A stretch of DNA of 64,000 nt, taken from assembly GCA_040349255.1 (NCBI GenBank), contig JBEQUE010000152.1, forward strand, positions 1 through 64,000. Reading direction: 5' to 3'. Each line of letters opens with the position of its first letter. Position 1 is the first letter of the stretch. The DNA is from DATMER01 sp040349255 (GTDB taxonomy: Bacteria > Acidobacteriota > Thermoanaerobaculia > Multivoradales > UBA5704). Under the pieces are notes generated by a model, which saw only the letters and a program-made list of their open reading frames with translations, was not told the DNA's origin and did not search any database. Made by a program: the position numbers and the translations under genes. Shown in pieces: positions 8,487 to 17,677 of this stretch.

Positions 8487-9233
8487 CTACCACCTCGTCC
8501 CGTACTCCGGCACCGCCTTGAGGTCGGCAGGCGGATCGCAGACGAAGGTGTCGCCGCTCACCTGGGTGTAGCGGGTGAAGCCGGCCGACCGGAGCATGGC
8601 ATGGACGCAGGGGCTGTTGACGAACCACCAGTTGGACCAGTCGCCGTTCGAGATCCCCTCGATGAAGACCGCCCGCGGAAAGGCGGGGTGCCGGAAGAGG
8701 TCGTGGTCGTTGACGTCGATGTCCGCCGGGATCCGGAGCGGCCTGGCCTTCGGATCATCCCCGCGCACCACGGTCTGGAAGAACATCTTCTCCTTCACGA
8801 AGAGGGCGACCCGGTCGAGCACGAAGAGCGGTGCCCGCAGGTGGTAGAACAGGCCCAGGAAGAGCACGTAGTCGAAGCTCTCCGTGTTGTTCCAGCAGAA
8901 GCTATAGACGTCGTCGTGGACGATCTCGAAATCGACGCCCGTCATCTCCCGCACCAGCCGGGCCTGCTCGACCGCCGCCCCGAAGCGTTCGACGCCCACG
9001 ACGCGGCTCGCCCCGCGGCGCTTCATCTGGACCGAGAAGAAGCCCGAGTTGCAGGACAGGTCGAGCACGGTCTTGCCGGTCAGGTCGGCCGGCACGTGCG
9101 GCTCGATCAGGTTCCAGCGCGGGCGCGGGTAGTCGCCCATGGCCGGGTTGGTCCACACCCCGGGAGCGAGCTCGAGGTTGTGGTACCAGACCCCCAGCTC
9201 CGCGATGCGTCTTCTCAGCGTTGCCTCATCCAT
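8487..9233 (-). CDS. CmoB-like SAM-dependent methyltransferase
   Basis: 248 residues. Motif I of class I methyltransferases is clear (TVLDLSCNSGFFSVQMKRRG, about residues 53-72) followed by an acidic strand end GVERFG that would hold the SAM ribose. The pattern FDYVLFLGLFYHLRAPLF is typical of the DUF1698/CmoB group, which modifies tRNA wobble uridine in CmoB itself, while relatives (for example the TIGR04290 family) act on other, mostly unknown, substrates. The N-terminal tRNA-contacting extension of true CmoB is short here, so a tRNA substrate is not assured. It ends 27 bp before the exported protein start on the same strand. Cytoplasmic. Confidence 0.85.
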   Translation of the reverse strand: MDEATLRRRIAELGVWYHNLELAPGVWTNPAMGDYPRPRWNLIEPHVPADLTGKTVLDLSCNSGFFSVQMKRRGASRVVGVERFGAAVEQARLVREMTGVDFEIVHDDVYSFCWNNTESFDYVLFLGLFYHLRAPLFVLDRVALFVKEKMFFQTVVRGDDPKARPLRIPADIDVNDHDLFRHPAFPRAVFIEGISNGDWSNWWFVNSPCVHAMLRSAGFTRYTQVSGDTFVCDPPADLKAVPEYGTRW

Positions 9234-9277
9234 CGTTTGAAGATATCAGAGATTTCTGCGTCCTCCTTGATGGCCTT

Positions 9278-10993
9278 TCAGGCGAAGATCCGCGGCGGCG
9301 CGGGGGTCTCGGCGGCGGTTTCGCCGGTGGTGAGGACCTGGCCCGCGACGTCCAGGTACTTGCCCTGGCCCACGTCGAGCAGGCAGCGGTTGCGGCCCCG
9401 GCGCTTGGCTTCGTAGAGCGCCTCGTCGGCGAAGAGGATCAGCTCCGCCGCCGACTTGATGTAGAGGTCCGGGAAGCTCGCCACGCCGGCGCTCATGGTG
9501 AGCGGGACCCTCTGGCCCTCGACCTCGAACTGGAGCTCCTCGACACCTCGACGAAGGCGTTCGGCCATGCCGAGCGCGTCCTCTCCCGCGATGCCGTCGG
9601 CCAGCAGGAGGAACTCCTCGCCGCCGTACCGGCAGCAGAGATCCCCTTCCCTCTGGCTCGCCTTGAGGACGCCGGACACCGCCACCAGCGCCCGGTCGCC
9701 CACGGCATGGCCCCAGGTGTCGTTGATCTTCTTGAAGTGGTCGATGTCGCAGAGCACCACCGACATGGCGCCGCCGTGCTGGCAGGCCAGATAGTAGGTC
9801 TGGTTGAGCTTCGGCTCCAGCGCCCGCCGCAGGAGGGCTCCGGTCAGGGGGTCCGTCTCGGCCTCCTGGCCCGCGAAACAGCGCTGGACCGAGAGGCTCG
9901 CCTGGGGGATCAGGAGGTCGAGCAGGTCGATCGCCTTCGGGTCCAGCCGCCGCGGGTCACACCAGAAGCGGACCCGGGCCACGACCCTCCCGTAGGCCCG
10001 GAGCTGGCGCTCCAGGATCTGCCAGGCCGCGCGCTTGTGGAACCCGGGCAGGACCGGCGCCCAGTTGCCCGGGTCCGGCATCCCCTCCTCCAGCTTTCCT
10101 TCCGGGCCGGACCACCAGCTCCGCAGCTCGTATCCCGGCGCGAGCGCCTCGAAGTGGAACCAGAGGAAGGGGAGGACCTTGGCGCTCTCGTCGCGGATGC
10201 GCTCGATGAGCTGGACCAGCTCCTCGTCCTTCTTGAGGAGGCGGTCGCCGGCCAGGCCGAGCCGCTCCAGATCGTGGATGCGATTGTCGGCCCGCTTCAG
10301 GATCCAGGCGTTGCGCGCCGATTCGAGGACCAGGAGACCCAGGCCGCCGAGCAGCGCGGCGGCGAGGCCCCATCCTCCGGCCAGGCCGGCGACCGCCACC
10401 GCACCGCCCAGGACCCAGCCGAGGAGGTCGAGGGCGAACGGCGGCAGCAGGAGCTGGGGCCGGAGCGCCTGGTCCGGCCGCCGGATCTTCCGGTCGGCGA
10501 TGTCCAGGCCGATCCAGATCAGGAGATAGACCGCGGCCGCGGTGGCCAGGGCGGCCGGAAGCTCCCAGAGGAAGCGGACCGCGGCCCAGGCGGCGGCGCC
10601 TCCGAGCGTGGCGAGAGCGCCGCGGCCGGCCTCCTCCAGGAGGCGCAGCAGCCCGCGGCGCTCGTGCTTCTGGGAGGCCGAGGTGCGGATCAGTCGCAGC
10701 GCGAGGTCGGCCAGGACCAGGCAGGTGGCGGCGAGCGCCGCGGCCGGTCCGCCGCCGGAGAGGTAGAGCGCCGGCGGGATCACCATGGCCCCGAGGCCGA
10801 GGCTCTCGCCCTTGAGCGGCCGGTGGATCGCGGCGGCCACCCCGACCCCGATCAGCAGGAAGAGCAGGGCGGGAGAGGGCTGGCCCGCCGGCGCGATCCA
10901 GGCCAGCCGCGGGGAGAGCGCCAGCAGCAGGACCGCTCCCGCGGTCGGCAGCAGGGTGGCCCAGAGGTCGCGGCGCGATCGGAGGAGCTTCAT
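9278..10993 (-). CDS. Membrane-bound diguanylate cyclase (GGDEF)
   Basis: 571 residues from ATG 10993, the likely start because the open frame further upstream only reads through a tandem repeat array. The first about 230 residues contain six or more hydrophobic helices, so this is an inner-membrane sensor. A middle region (about 240-400) of mixed fold is probably the input module. The catalytic GGDEF domain follows, with the active-site GGEEF at 457-461 and an inhibitory-site RxxD (REGD) exactly five residues before it, which predicts product inhibition by cyclic di-GMP. Other marks are TDPLTGALLRR and CDIDHFKKINDTWGH. It converts two GTP to cyclic di-GMP. Confidence 0.92.
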   Translation of the reverse strand: MKLLRSRRDLWATLLPTAGAVLLLALSPRLAWIAPAGQPSPALLFLLIGVGVAAAIHRPLKGESLGLGAMVIPPALYLSGGGPAAALAATCLVLADLALRLIRTSASQKHERRGLLRLLEEAGRGALATLGGAAAWAAVRFLWELPAALATAAAVYLLIWIGLDIADRKIRRPDQALRPQLLLPPFALDLLGWVLGGAVAVAGLAGGWGLAAALLGGLGLLVLESARNAWILKRADNRIHDLERLGLAGDRLLKKDEELVQLIERIRDESAKVLPFLWFHFEALAPGYELRSWWSGPEGKLEEGMPDPGNWAPVLPGFHKRAAWQILERQLRAYGRVVARVRFWCDPRRLDPKAIDLLDLLIPQASLSVQRCFAGQEAETDPLTGALLRRALEPKLNQTYYLACQHGGAMSVVLCDIDHFKKINDTWGHAVGDRALVAVSGVLKASQREGDLCCRYGGEEFLLLADGIAGEDALGMAERLRRGVEELQFEVEGQRVPLTMSAGVASFPDLYIKSAAELILFADEALYEAKRRGRNRCLLDVGQGKYLDVAGQVLTTGETAAETPAPPRIFA

Positions 10994-11054
10994 GGAAACC
11001 TGGGAACGCGAAAAGGCTGCGGGCATGGTACGCGTTCCCGGCCGGAGCCGCAAC

Positions 11055-11226
11055 GCGCCACGCCTCGTGGGATCGCGCCACGCGTTGTGGGACGGCGCCA
11101 CGCCTTGTGGGATCGCGCCACGCGCGGTGGGACGACGCCACGCCTCGTGGCGAGGCGCGGGCGAACGGGGCCGCGGCGCCACGCGTTGTGGGACGGCGCC
11201 ACGCCTCGTGGCGAGGCGCCACGGCT
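11055..11226. repeat. 20-bp tandem array 1, dyad-symmetric units
   Basis: About eight units with an exact 20-bp step begin at 11055, 11075, 11095, 11115 and 11135, then after one diverged 21-bp unit at 11176, 11196 and 11216. The unit approximates GCGCCACGCCTCGTGGGATC. Units tend to alternate between an ending GATC and an ending GACG, giving a 40-bp dimer. Several contain the inverted repeat CCACG-N3-CGTGG. The array fills much of the 343-bp gap between the diguanylate cyclase start and the DUF4160 gene. No spacers, so it is not a CRISPR. Confidence 0.85.
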
Positions 11227-11336
11227 GGGGAGCGGGTCATCCCCTGTGCCGGCGCGGCAGGAACACGTGGCGGCCTCTTGCGGCGAGACCCTGAATCGGA
11301 TACTACTTCCCCAACCAGACGCTTGGAGTACGCGAC

Positions 11337-11597
11337 ATGCCGAGATTGAGCACGTTCTTTGGAATCATCATTGCGATGTACCACAACGACCACGCTCCTC
11401 CTCATTTCCACGCCGTCTATCAGGGCTTCGAGGCCCAGATCTCGATCGAAACCCTGGAGATCCTGCGCGGCTCCCTCCCCCGGCGGGTCTTCGCGCTGGT
11501 CGTGGAGTGGGCCGTCCTTCGTCGCGACCGACTTCGGCTAAACTGGGAAAAGGCCCGTATGGGGCTGCCGCTCGATCCGATCGAGCCGCTTGAGTAA
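11337..11597 (+). CDS. DUF4160 protein
   Basis: 86 residues starting at ATG 11337 with GGAG 8 bp ahead. The N-terminal signature GIIIAMYHNDHAPPHFHAVYQG is diagnostic of DUF4160, a small family with a conserved histidine-rich HxPPHFHA motif. Families DUF4160 and DUF2442 are frequently adjacent in bacterial genomes and are suspected, not proven, to form toxin-antitoxin-like pairs. Here it is followed directly by a DUF2442 gene with an 8-bp or wider overlap depending on the chosen start, or a 16-bp gap with the preferred start. Confidence 0.88.
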   Translation: MPRLSTFFGIIIAMYHNDHAPPHFHAVYQGFEAQISIETLEILRGSLPRRVFALVVEWAVLRRDRLRLNWEKARMGLPLDPIEPLE

Positions 11598-11613
11598 GAG
11601 CAGGAGAAAACCC

Positions 11614-11895
11614 ATGGTCCGCATCCGATCCGTCGTTCCTCTCGAAGGCTTCTCGGTTCGCCTCGGCTTTACCGATGGTTCCGAACGGACCCTGGATCTG
11701 ACCCCGTATCTGCGCGGGCCCGTCTTCGAGCCGCTGAAGGCGGACGCTGCCCTGTTCCGGTCCGTCGAGGTGGACCCTGAGCTCGGCACCATCTTCTGGC
11801 CAAACGGCGCGGACATCTGTCCCGATGTGCTTTACGAATCGCTGACACCGGTGGCTTGGGAGGACGACTCTCCTGCCGTGAAACGCGCTGGTTGA
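11614..11895 (+). CDS. DUF2442 protein
   Basis: 93 residues from ATG 11614, preferred because AGGAG lies 7-8 bp before it; a TTG at 11590 would add eight residues and overlap the previous gene. The sequence pattern VRLGFTDGSERTLDLTPYLRGPVFEPLKAD is typical of DUF2442, with the later FWPNGADICPDVLYE also matching. Partner of the DUF4160 gene by position. Molecular role unknown; a paired module with DUF4160 is the best inference. Confidence 0.88.
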   Translation: MVRIRSVVPLEGFSVRLGFTDGSERTLDLTPYLRGPVFEPLKADAALFRSVEVDPELGTIFWPNGADICPDVLYESLTPVAWEDDSPAVKRAG

Positions 11896-11901
11896 AGTCC
11901 C

Positions 11902-13209
<1,308 letters not shown>

Positions 13210-13212
13210 GAT

Positions 13213-14571
13213 TCAGAGAGTACGCCGGACGGCGGCAATCAGGAGAGGGTCATCCTCGGGATCGACCGTCCGGAGGTCGAGGACGAGGCGACCCTGCCGC
13301 AGGTAGCCGACGACCGGCGGATCGCCGCGGCGCAGACTCGCCAGCAACTCGTCGTCCCCAGGCAGGGCCAGGGCCTCGCCCGGCACCGGCTCCTCCGGGG
13401 CCGAGCCGCCGCCCAGGAACGCATCGGCCTCCACGATCTCAGCCCCGAGATCCAAGGCCGCCTTCTCCAGTCGCGCCCGGTGCTCCGCCGGGTCCGGCCA
13501 CAGCCGGTCGAGCGGCAGCGGATGGCCGGCGCGGTGGAGCCGGAGCACGCCTTCGAGCGCCGCGAAGGTCATGCGGTCGGGCCGCAGCGCGCGGTAGAGG
13601 GGGTGCTTGCGGCAGGCGGCGACGAGCGGCGCGCGGCCGATCATGATTCCGGCCTGGGGGCCGCCGAGCAGCTTGTCGCCGCTGCCGCAGACCAGATCGC
13701 AGCCGGCCTCGACCAGCTCGGCCATCGAAGGGTGGCCGGCGAGTTGGGGCTCCGGACGGCGCCGGAGCAGGCCGCTCCCCTCGTCGACCAGCACCGGGAC
13801 TCCGACCTCCCGTCCGAGCTCGGCCAGCTCCCCGGGATCGACCGAGGCCACGAAGCCGGTCTGCCGGAAGTTGCTCGGGAAGACCTTGAGCAGGAAGGCG
13901 GTCTCCGGCCCGATCGCCTTCCGGTAGTCGGCGAGGCGGGTGCGGTTCGTGGCGCCGACCTCGACCAGCCGCGCCCCGGCCGTGGCCAGGATCTCCGGGA
14001 TGCGGAACGAGCCGCCGATCTCGACCAGCTCGCCGCGCGAGACGACCACCTCCCGCCCCTGGGCGTGAGCGGCGAGCGCGAGGACCAGCGCGGCGGCGTT
14101 GTTGTTCACCACCAGCGCCGCGTCCGCGCCGGTCAGGTCGGCCAGGAGCCCTTCGGCGCGCCGGTTGCGCTCGCCCCGCTTGCCGGTCCCGACGTCGAAT
14201 TCGAGGTCGCAGTAGGCGTCGAGGAGCGGCGGCAGGGCGCGGGCCACGGCGCGCGGCAGCGGCGCGCGGCCGAGATTGGTATGAAGAAGGATGCCGGTCG
14301 CGTTGAGCACCCGGGCCAGCGAGTCGCCGAGCGCGGCCCGGATCCGGTCGGCGATGCGGCCGGGCAGGGCGGCGATCGCCTCGGCGGTCTCCACTTCGGA
14401 GAGGTCCGCACCAGCCGCCAATCGCTCGCGGAGGTCATCCACCTCCCGGCGGGCTTGGACCCTCACCGGACCTCGTCCGTATAATGGGATGAGACTCGCA
14501 ACCGCCGGGTCGTTGAGCAGCCGGTCGAGCGGCGGAATTCCGCGGCGGGTGTCAGTGATGAGAGTGCTCAT
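13213..14571 (-). CDS. selA: L-seryl-tRNA(Sec) selenium transferase SelA
   Basis: 452 residues from ATG 14571, about the normal SelA length. PLP-dependent fold: the Schiff-base lysine is in CGSGDKLLGGPQAG, and the N-terminal tRNA-binding helical domain and motif LNATGILLHTNLGRAPL are typical. The enzyme converts Ser-tRNA(Sec) to Sec-tRNA(Sec) using selenophosphate. Its presence implies the organism decodes UGA as selenocysteine, needing selB, selC and selD, none of which I see in this window. It is divergent from the gene at 14606 with only 34 bp between; a TACAAT-like -10 box on the minus strand lies there (about 14593-14598). Confidence 0.95.
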   Translation of the reverse strand: MSTLITDTRRGIPPLDRLLNDPAVASLIPLYGRGPVRVQARREVDDLRERLAAGADLSEVETAEAIAALPGRIADRIRAALGDSLARVLNATGILLHTNLGRAPLPRAVARALPPLLDAYCDLEFDVGTGKRGERNRRAEGLLADLTGADAALVVNNNAAALVLALAAHAQGREVVVSRGELVEIGGSFRIPEILATAGARLVEVGATNRTRLADYRKAIGPETAFLLKVFPSNFRQTGFVASVDPGELAELGREVGVPVLVDEGSGLLRRRPEPQLAGHPSMAELVEAGCDLVCGSGDKLLGGPQAGIMIGRAPLVAACRKHPLYRALRPDRMTFAALEGVLRLHRAGHPLPLDRLWPDPAEHRARLEKAALDLGAEIVEADAFLGGGSAPEEPVPGEALALPGDDELLASLRRGDPPVVGYLRQGRLVLDLRTVDPEDDPLLIAAVRRTL

Positions 14572-14605
14572 TCGGCTGAAAGCCTGAAAGCATTGTAGGA
14601 GATCC

Positions 14606-15265
14606 GTGGACCCCAAGCGACCCGTCCGATCCGGCGGCCTGCCGAACCCTGTCATCCCCAAGGCGGGACAGGCGGCTGCCGTGCAACCGCAGCAGGCCCG
14701 GCGGGCGGGTCCGGCGATCGGCGAGGCGCTCGACCAGCTCGCGCGCGACATCCGGCAGCTCCAGATCGACTTCGAGCGCTTCTTCAACGGCGGCCTGCCG
14801 CTGCCGCCCGAGGAGCTGCGCACCCGCGTCCAGACGCAGCTCCGCAACCTGCGCAACCTCAACATGCCCTCCGCGGTGGAATCCTTCCGCCTCAACGACC
14901 TGGAGGCGCGGTACAACAGCTACAACGAGCTGTTCAACCGCCGGCTGCGGGACGTCGAGGAGGGGCGGCGCGGTCCGCACAAGGTGTTCGCCTTCGTGGA
15001 GAGGTCGCGCTTCGACCCCCGCGGCGGCATCGTCTTCGGGTCCGACATCGACCCGGAGGCGGCCGAGGCGCTCTATCACGGTCTCTCCGCCGGAGCGGGA
15101 GACGGCCCCAGGTTCGACCTCGACAGCTTCCAGACCTACCTCCGGCGCCAGACCGAGGCCATCCGCCAGAAGACCGGATGCTCGGAAGTGCAGTTCCGGG
15201 TGACCGAGGAGGAAGGCAAGCTCAAGCTCAAAGCACGTCCGGTCCCGTCCCGTCAGGGGTCGTAG
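14606..15265 (+). CDS. MXAN_5187 C-terminal-domain-like protein
   Basis: 219 residues, GTG start with GGAG about 7 bp ahead. A proline/alanine-rich N-terminal tail (1-40) precedes a helical region beginning AIGEALDQLARDIRQLQIDFERFFNGGLPLPPE, which resembles the domain named after Myxococcus MXAN_5187. These proteins often accompany gliding or polysaccharide functions, but their role is not established. No signal peptide. It is followed after 28 bp by an exported TPR protein and is divergent from selA. The family match is from memory of the motif and should be confirmed. Confidence 0.7.
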   Translation: MDPKRPVRSGGLPNPVIPKAGQAAAVQPQQARRAGPAIGEALDQLARDIRQLQIDFERFFNGGLPLPPEELRTRVQTQLRNLRNLNMPSAVESFRLNDLEARYNSYNELFNRRLRDVEEGRRGPHKVFAFVERSRFDPRGGIVFGSDIDPEAAEALYHGLSAGAGDGPRFDLDSFQTYLRRQTEAIRQKTGCSEVQFRVTEEEGKLKLKARPVPSRQGS

Positions 15266-15293
15266 GCCGCTCAGAAGGCTTCAGAAGGAGATT

Positions 15294-16328
15294 ATGGTGC
15301 GTAGACGGATCGGTTCCCTCCCCAAGCCCGTGGTGGCTTTGATCTCGCTGGCCCTGGTCGCCGCGTTCGCCCTCGCGGCGATGGCTGCGGTCCCCGCCAA
15401 TCTCAACAAGGCCATCGAGTCGCAGAAGAAGCTCGCCGCCGAGCGCCCACAGGACCCCGCGGTGCTCAACGATCTCGGCAACCTGCTCCTGCTCGCCGAC
15501 CAGCCGGCCCAGGCCGAGGAGGCCTACCGCAAGGCGCTGGAGCTCGACCCGGGCAAGGTCACGGCGCTGTTCAACCTCGCGCTCCTCCAGCAGCAGCACG
15601 GCGAGCGGCGCGACGCCCTGGGCCTCTACAAGAAGGTCGTGGCGCTCCAGCCCGACCACGCCTGGGCCCACTACCAGATCGGCACCCTCTACGAGAGCTG
15701 GGACGAGACCTCGAAGGCCGTCGCGGAGTACGCCCGCGCCTTCGCGCTCGACCCGCAGCTCGCGTTCAAGGAAGTCAACCCGCACATCGTCGAGAACAAG
15801 CTCGTGACCCAGGCGATGATCCGCGCCTATGAAGAGCCGGGCGCCGGCCGGAAGCAGCAGGTGCCGACGGCGTTCGACGAGCCCGGCCGCATCGCCAAGC
15901 TGCTGGTGACCCGGCCGCAGGCCGCGCAGCCGGATGCGCCGGCGGCGCCCGCCGATGCCATGGCCGAAGGGATGAGCCACGGCCAGCCCGGCCAGCCGGG
16001 GGACACAGTTCTACGGCCGGACGACCTGCGCGGCAAGCCCACGGGCCAGGCGATCCCCCAGGGCGGCTCCCGCCTGGGCCGCGGCGCGGTGCGCCAGCAG
16101 CCCACGGACCGCGGCCTCCGGCAGTGGGAGCGCCCGGACCCGAGCATCGCGCCGCAGCCGATGGACCCGACCGCCCCGCGCGCCTATCCCGGCGGCCAGC
16201 CGGGTCAGCCCGGCCAGCCCGGCGTGACGCCGCCGCCGGGAGGCGTCTACTACCGCCCCGGCTCGCCCAGCTCGGGCCGGCTCGACATCAAGGTCGTGCC
16301 GGACAGCCAGCGAGTCGCTCGGGGTTGA
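15294..16328 (+). CDS. Membrane-anchored TPR protein with proline-rich tail
   Basis: 344 residues. The N-terminus has one hydrophobic helix (VVALISLALVAAFALAAMAA), a signal anchor or signal peptide. Residues about 40-165 hold three TPR units, for example PAVLNDLGNLLLLADQPAQAEEAYRKAL is the first. The C-terminal half (about 200-344) is low-complexity, rich in Gln, Pro and Gly with GQPGQP repeats. GAAGGAG sits just before the ATG. TPRs mediate protein-protein contact, so an assembly or scaffold role in the envelope is likely. It probably shares a transcript with the gene at 14606. Confidence 0.85.
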   Translation: MVRRRIGSLPKPVVALISLALVAAFALAAMAAVPANLNKAIESQKKLAAERPQDPAVLNDLGNLLLLADQPAQAEEAYRKALELDPGKVTALFNLALLQQQHGERRDALGLYKKVVALQPDHAWAHYQIGTLYESWDETSKAVAEYARAFALDPQLAFKEVNPHIVENKLVTQAMIRAYEEPGAGRKQQVPTAFDEPGRIAKLLVTRPQAAQPDAPAAPADAMAEGMSHGQPGQPGDTVLRPDDLRGKPTGQAIPQGGSRLGRGAVRQQPTDRGLRQWERPDPSIAPQPMDPTAPRAYPGGQPGQPGQPGVTPPPGGVYYRPGSPSSGRLDIKVVPDSQRVARG

Positions 16329-16343
16329 ACGGTTGATCAGGAC

Positions 16344-16363
16344 GGGCGCAGCAGGCTGCGCCC
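16344..16363. terminator. Bidirectional terminator-like hairpin
   Basis: GGGCGCAG-CAGG-CTGCGCCC is a perfect 8-bp stem with a 4-nt loop. It lies between the convergent TPR gene and ychF and directly abuts the ychF stop. There is no T tract, so it may act as a stabilising 3' hairpin for both mRNAs. Confidence 0.65.
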
Positions 16364-17440
<1,077 letters not shown>

Positions 17441-17534
17441 AGGATTGTCCTCCAGGATGGGGCGCCGGAAGCGCGCGGGAGCGGGAGATTACCGCCTCCG
17501 ACCCCGCAGGTCAAATCCCGGGTGGTTCTCCCCG

Positions 17535-17563
17535 TTGACTTGGCCTTGAGTCTCCTGTTATAA
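17535..17563 (+). promoter_or_regulatory. Sigma-70-type promoter of the TonB receptor gene
   Basis: TTGACT (17535-17540) and TTATAA (17558-17563) are separated by 17 bp, close to the consensus and clearly AT-rich against the background. It points to the receptor gene at 17678 and predicts a leader of about 105 nt. Confidence 0.7.
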
Positions 17564-17677
17564 GACTCCGGATCTAGTCTTGGTTTTCAGCCATTTATGA
17601 GCGTGCGGAGCCGTCCGGCACCGACTTCCGTCGCCAGGCGTCCCTCCGCCGCACTTCGTTCTGCGCGGAGGTTCAAC

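Noticed and set aside
10994..11182. 63-residue N-terminal extension of the diguanylate cyclase
   Set aside because: It would be coded by array 1 and is low-complexity; the ATG at 10993 directly precedes the membrane domain.
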